Source of the DNA: Thiomargarita sp.
GTDB taxonomy: Bacteria; Pseudomonadota; Gammaproteobacteria; Beggiatoales; Beggiatoaceae
Direction: 5' to 3'
NCBI GenBank assembly: GCA_023144675.1
Contig: JAGLFE010000235.1
Location: forward strand, 1-6,604
DNA length: 6,604 nucleotides
Shown: positions 5,299-6,604 of the stretch, piece after piece
Numbering within the stretch: position 1 is the stretch's first letter
Layout of the letters: each line of letters begins with the position of its first letter
Notes under the pieces: model-generated
What the model was told of the DNA's origin: nothing
What the model saw: the letters and a program-made list of their open reading frames with translations, nothing else
The model's database searches: none
Program-made: the position numbers and the translations under genes

Positions 5299-6604
5299 AT
5301 GTCATCGATTTTAACTCAAACTTTATTTGCTGGTTTGTTGGATAGTCCAGCGGTGGTGGAGGCAACGGCGCATGTTTTAGAACGGGCGATTCCAGTTATT
5401 AAGGAGCATTTTACTTTAACTGCGGCTGAAATTAGTAAAGCTTATCAAAATAGTTGCCGTTATAGTTTTGTGGCGATTCAGATTGGTTTGGAGTCGCCTG
5501 ATTCGTTGATTAAGAAAGTGCGTTATCCCAATATTACTCGTGAATTTGCTCGGCAGGTTGAAAATGATTATTTTCAGCCTTTTAGTGAGCAACATGATGC
5601 TTTGCGAAATACTTTGGTTAAGTCATTGAAAAAATGGGCAAAAACTACTGATAAATTGTTTGTGATTAAGGAAATAACTGAGGAGGATTTAGCGGCTTTT
5701 ATTGTGCAACGGGAAACTGCGGCGATTGGCGATTTGATTTTAGCGCAGATGGCGGATATTGAAGCGGTTGATGATGGTTTATCGGCGTTTTTGCGGTTTA
5801 AAAGCTTGTTGGGCGATAGTGTGTTATTTTTCTTTCGGGAGCAGTTGCGTACTGATTCACGGGTGCAGGCAACGCAAATGGCTTTGCAACAAGAGCGGTT
5901 ATGTATTGAGGTTAAGAATGTTCAGGCAACTTTGGATGATTTAAAGGAAACTCAAGCACGGCATCCGTTTTTAACTGAGCAAATTAGTTTGCAAATTGAA
6001 AATTTAGCGCAATGGCAAACTCAACATAAGCAATTATTGGGTTTTCAAAATCGTTTTGCTGGTCAGTTGGATAAGGTTTTGGATTGGGCGCAGGATTTAA
6101 CTGTGAATGTGGCTTTTTTGCAAGAAGATGTGGCTGAAATTAAGCAAGATGGCAAGCGGAATTTATCTTTAACTGAGCAAATATTAGCCAATTTAGAAGC
6201 TTTGATGGCGCAGCAAGGTTTATCGGCGCAAATGAAGGTGCGTGATGAGTTTACCCAGCATAATGAGCAAAGTTTGCAGTTGATTAAGGAAGCTTGGCAA
6301 CAATTTAAGGGCTTATCAGCGCAAAGTCCTGATTATTATCGTTTGGCGAATAATTTTGGTAGTGTGTTATCTTCGACGGGGGATGTGAAGAAGGCGATTG
6401 GTTTGTTTCAACAGGTGGTTGAGCGGAGTTCGCAACCAGAGGAACAGGCTTTGGCGTATTTTAATTTGTTTCAATTGCAGTTGCGGGAAAAGCAATATAA
6501 GGTAGCGGTGAATAATTTGCAAGCGGCGATAAAAATTGACCGCCATCGTTATGCTTTGCATGATGTGCATAAGTATCCAATTAAGCGATTATTGGGTGCG
6601 GGCG
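5299..6604 (+). CDS. Large TPR protein, probably a TPR-Ser/Thr protein kinase (3' end outside window)
   Basis: The open frame gives 435 residues without a stop. Residues 1-180 are a helical domain that I do not recognise. Residues 181-335 are Q/E/K-rich and probably coiled coil (for example QATLDDLKE, EDVAEIKQD). Two TPR-like units follow: about 345-378 (YYRLANNFGSVLSSTGDVKKAIGLF...) and about 383-416 (EEQALAYFNLFQLQLREKQYKVAVNNLQAAIKID). The last visible residues, HKYPIKRLLGAG (424-435), look like strand 1 and the first glycines of the ATP-binding loop of Hanks-type kinases (Y.I...LG.GGMG). A kinase domain should begin here, but its catalytic residues lie outside the window. No signal peptide is seen, so it is probably cytoplasmic. 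The coding strand is strongly G-over-C biased, with many GCG and TTG codons, unlike the neighbours. It diverges from the ATPase unit, with the MITE between them. Confidence 0.75.
   Translation, partial: MSSILTQTLFAGLLDSPAVVEATAHVLERAIPVIKEHFTLTAAEISKAYQNSCRYSFVAIQIGLESPDSLIKKVRYPNITREFARQVENDYFQPFSEQHDALRNTLVKSLKKWAKTTDKLFVIKEITEEDLAAFIVQRETAAIGDLILAQMADIEAVDDGLSAFLRFKSLLGDSVLFFFREQLRTDSRVQATQMALQQERLCIEVKNVQATLDDLKETQARHPFLTEQISLQIENLAQWQTQHKQLLGFQNRFAGQLDKVLDWAQDLTVNVAFLQEDVAEIKQDGKRNLSLTEQILANLEALMAQQGLSAQMKVRDEFTQHNEQSLQLIKEAWQQFKGLSAQSPDYYRLANNFGSVLSSTGDVKKAIGLFQQVVERSSQPEEQALAYFNLFQLQLREKQYKVAVNNLQAAIKIDRHRYALHDVHKYPIKRLLGAG

Noticed and set aside
5759..5944. 61-codon plus-strand frame inside the TPR-kinase gene
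   Set aside because: It overlaps in another frame a long, well-started coding region with consistent codon use.
6367..6570. 67-codon minus-strand frame opposite the TPR region
   Set aside because: It is antisense to clear TPR units and has no support of its own.

Overview
The window looks like an AT-rich, nitrogen-fixing gammaproteobacterial chromosome. A relative of the filamentous sulfur bacteria (Thiotrichales, Beggiatoa/Thioploca/Thiomargarita type) is my best guess. The reasons are a NifA very like the Azotobacter/Klebsiella type, V/A-type ATPase subunits (uncommon in Gammaproteobacteria but reported from large sulfur bacteria), a DUF4389 membrane protein, a long TPR protein running into what looks like a Ser/Thr kinase domain, and short dispersed palindromic repeats between genes. 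The lineage is an inference, not a demonstrated assignment.

Layout. (1) Positions 1-1743, minus strand: a probable two-gene unit. A 190-residue single-pass membrane protein of GspM/PilO-like build is followed 1 nt later by nifA, whose C-terminal end is cut off by the window. (2) 1744-1987: a divergent, very AT-rich intergenic region with candidate -10 boxes on both strands. (3) 1988-3079, plus strand: a regulator or sensor with one degenerate and one well-formed cyclic-nucleotide-binding domain, followed by a C-terminal rhodanese domain with an intact catalytic loop. (4) 3080-3290: a repeat-scarred intergenic region. It holds a lone copy of a 15-bp terminal-repeat motif, a bulged hairpin, and a 45-bp direct duplication that copies the first seven codons of the next gene. 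(5) 3291-3644, plus strand: a DUF4389 membrane protein. (6) 3666-5002, minus strand: a two-gene unit for V/A-type ATPase subunits G/H and C with a 4-nt ATGA overlap, convergent with the DUF4389 gene. (7) 5022-5151: a 130-bp MITE-like element with perfect 17-bp terminal inverted repeats, only 19 bp upstream of the ATPase unit. (8) 5152-5298: promoter and leader of the next gene. (9) 5299-6604, plus strand: the first 435 residues of a large protein with a novel-looking helical N-terminus, coiled coil, TPRs and the beginning of a probable protein kinase domain.

No RNA gene, CRISPR array, transposase or phage gene is visible. The genes do not form one pathway. The themes are nitrogen-fixation control (NifA), ion-motive membrane energetics (V/A-ATPase stalk subunits) and signalling (cNMP-rhodanese protein, TPR-kinase). 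The most unusual signals are the non-autonomous repeat family and its rearranged copy at the start of the DUF4389 gene, the stand-alone G-C ATPase pair, and the large TPR-kinase.
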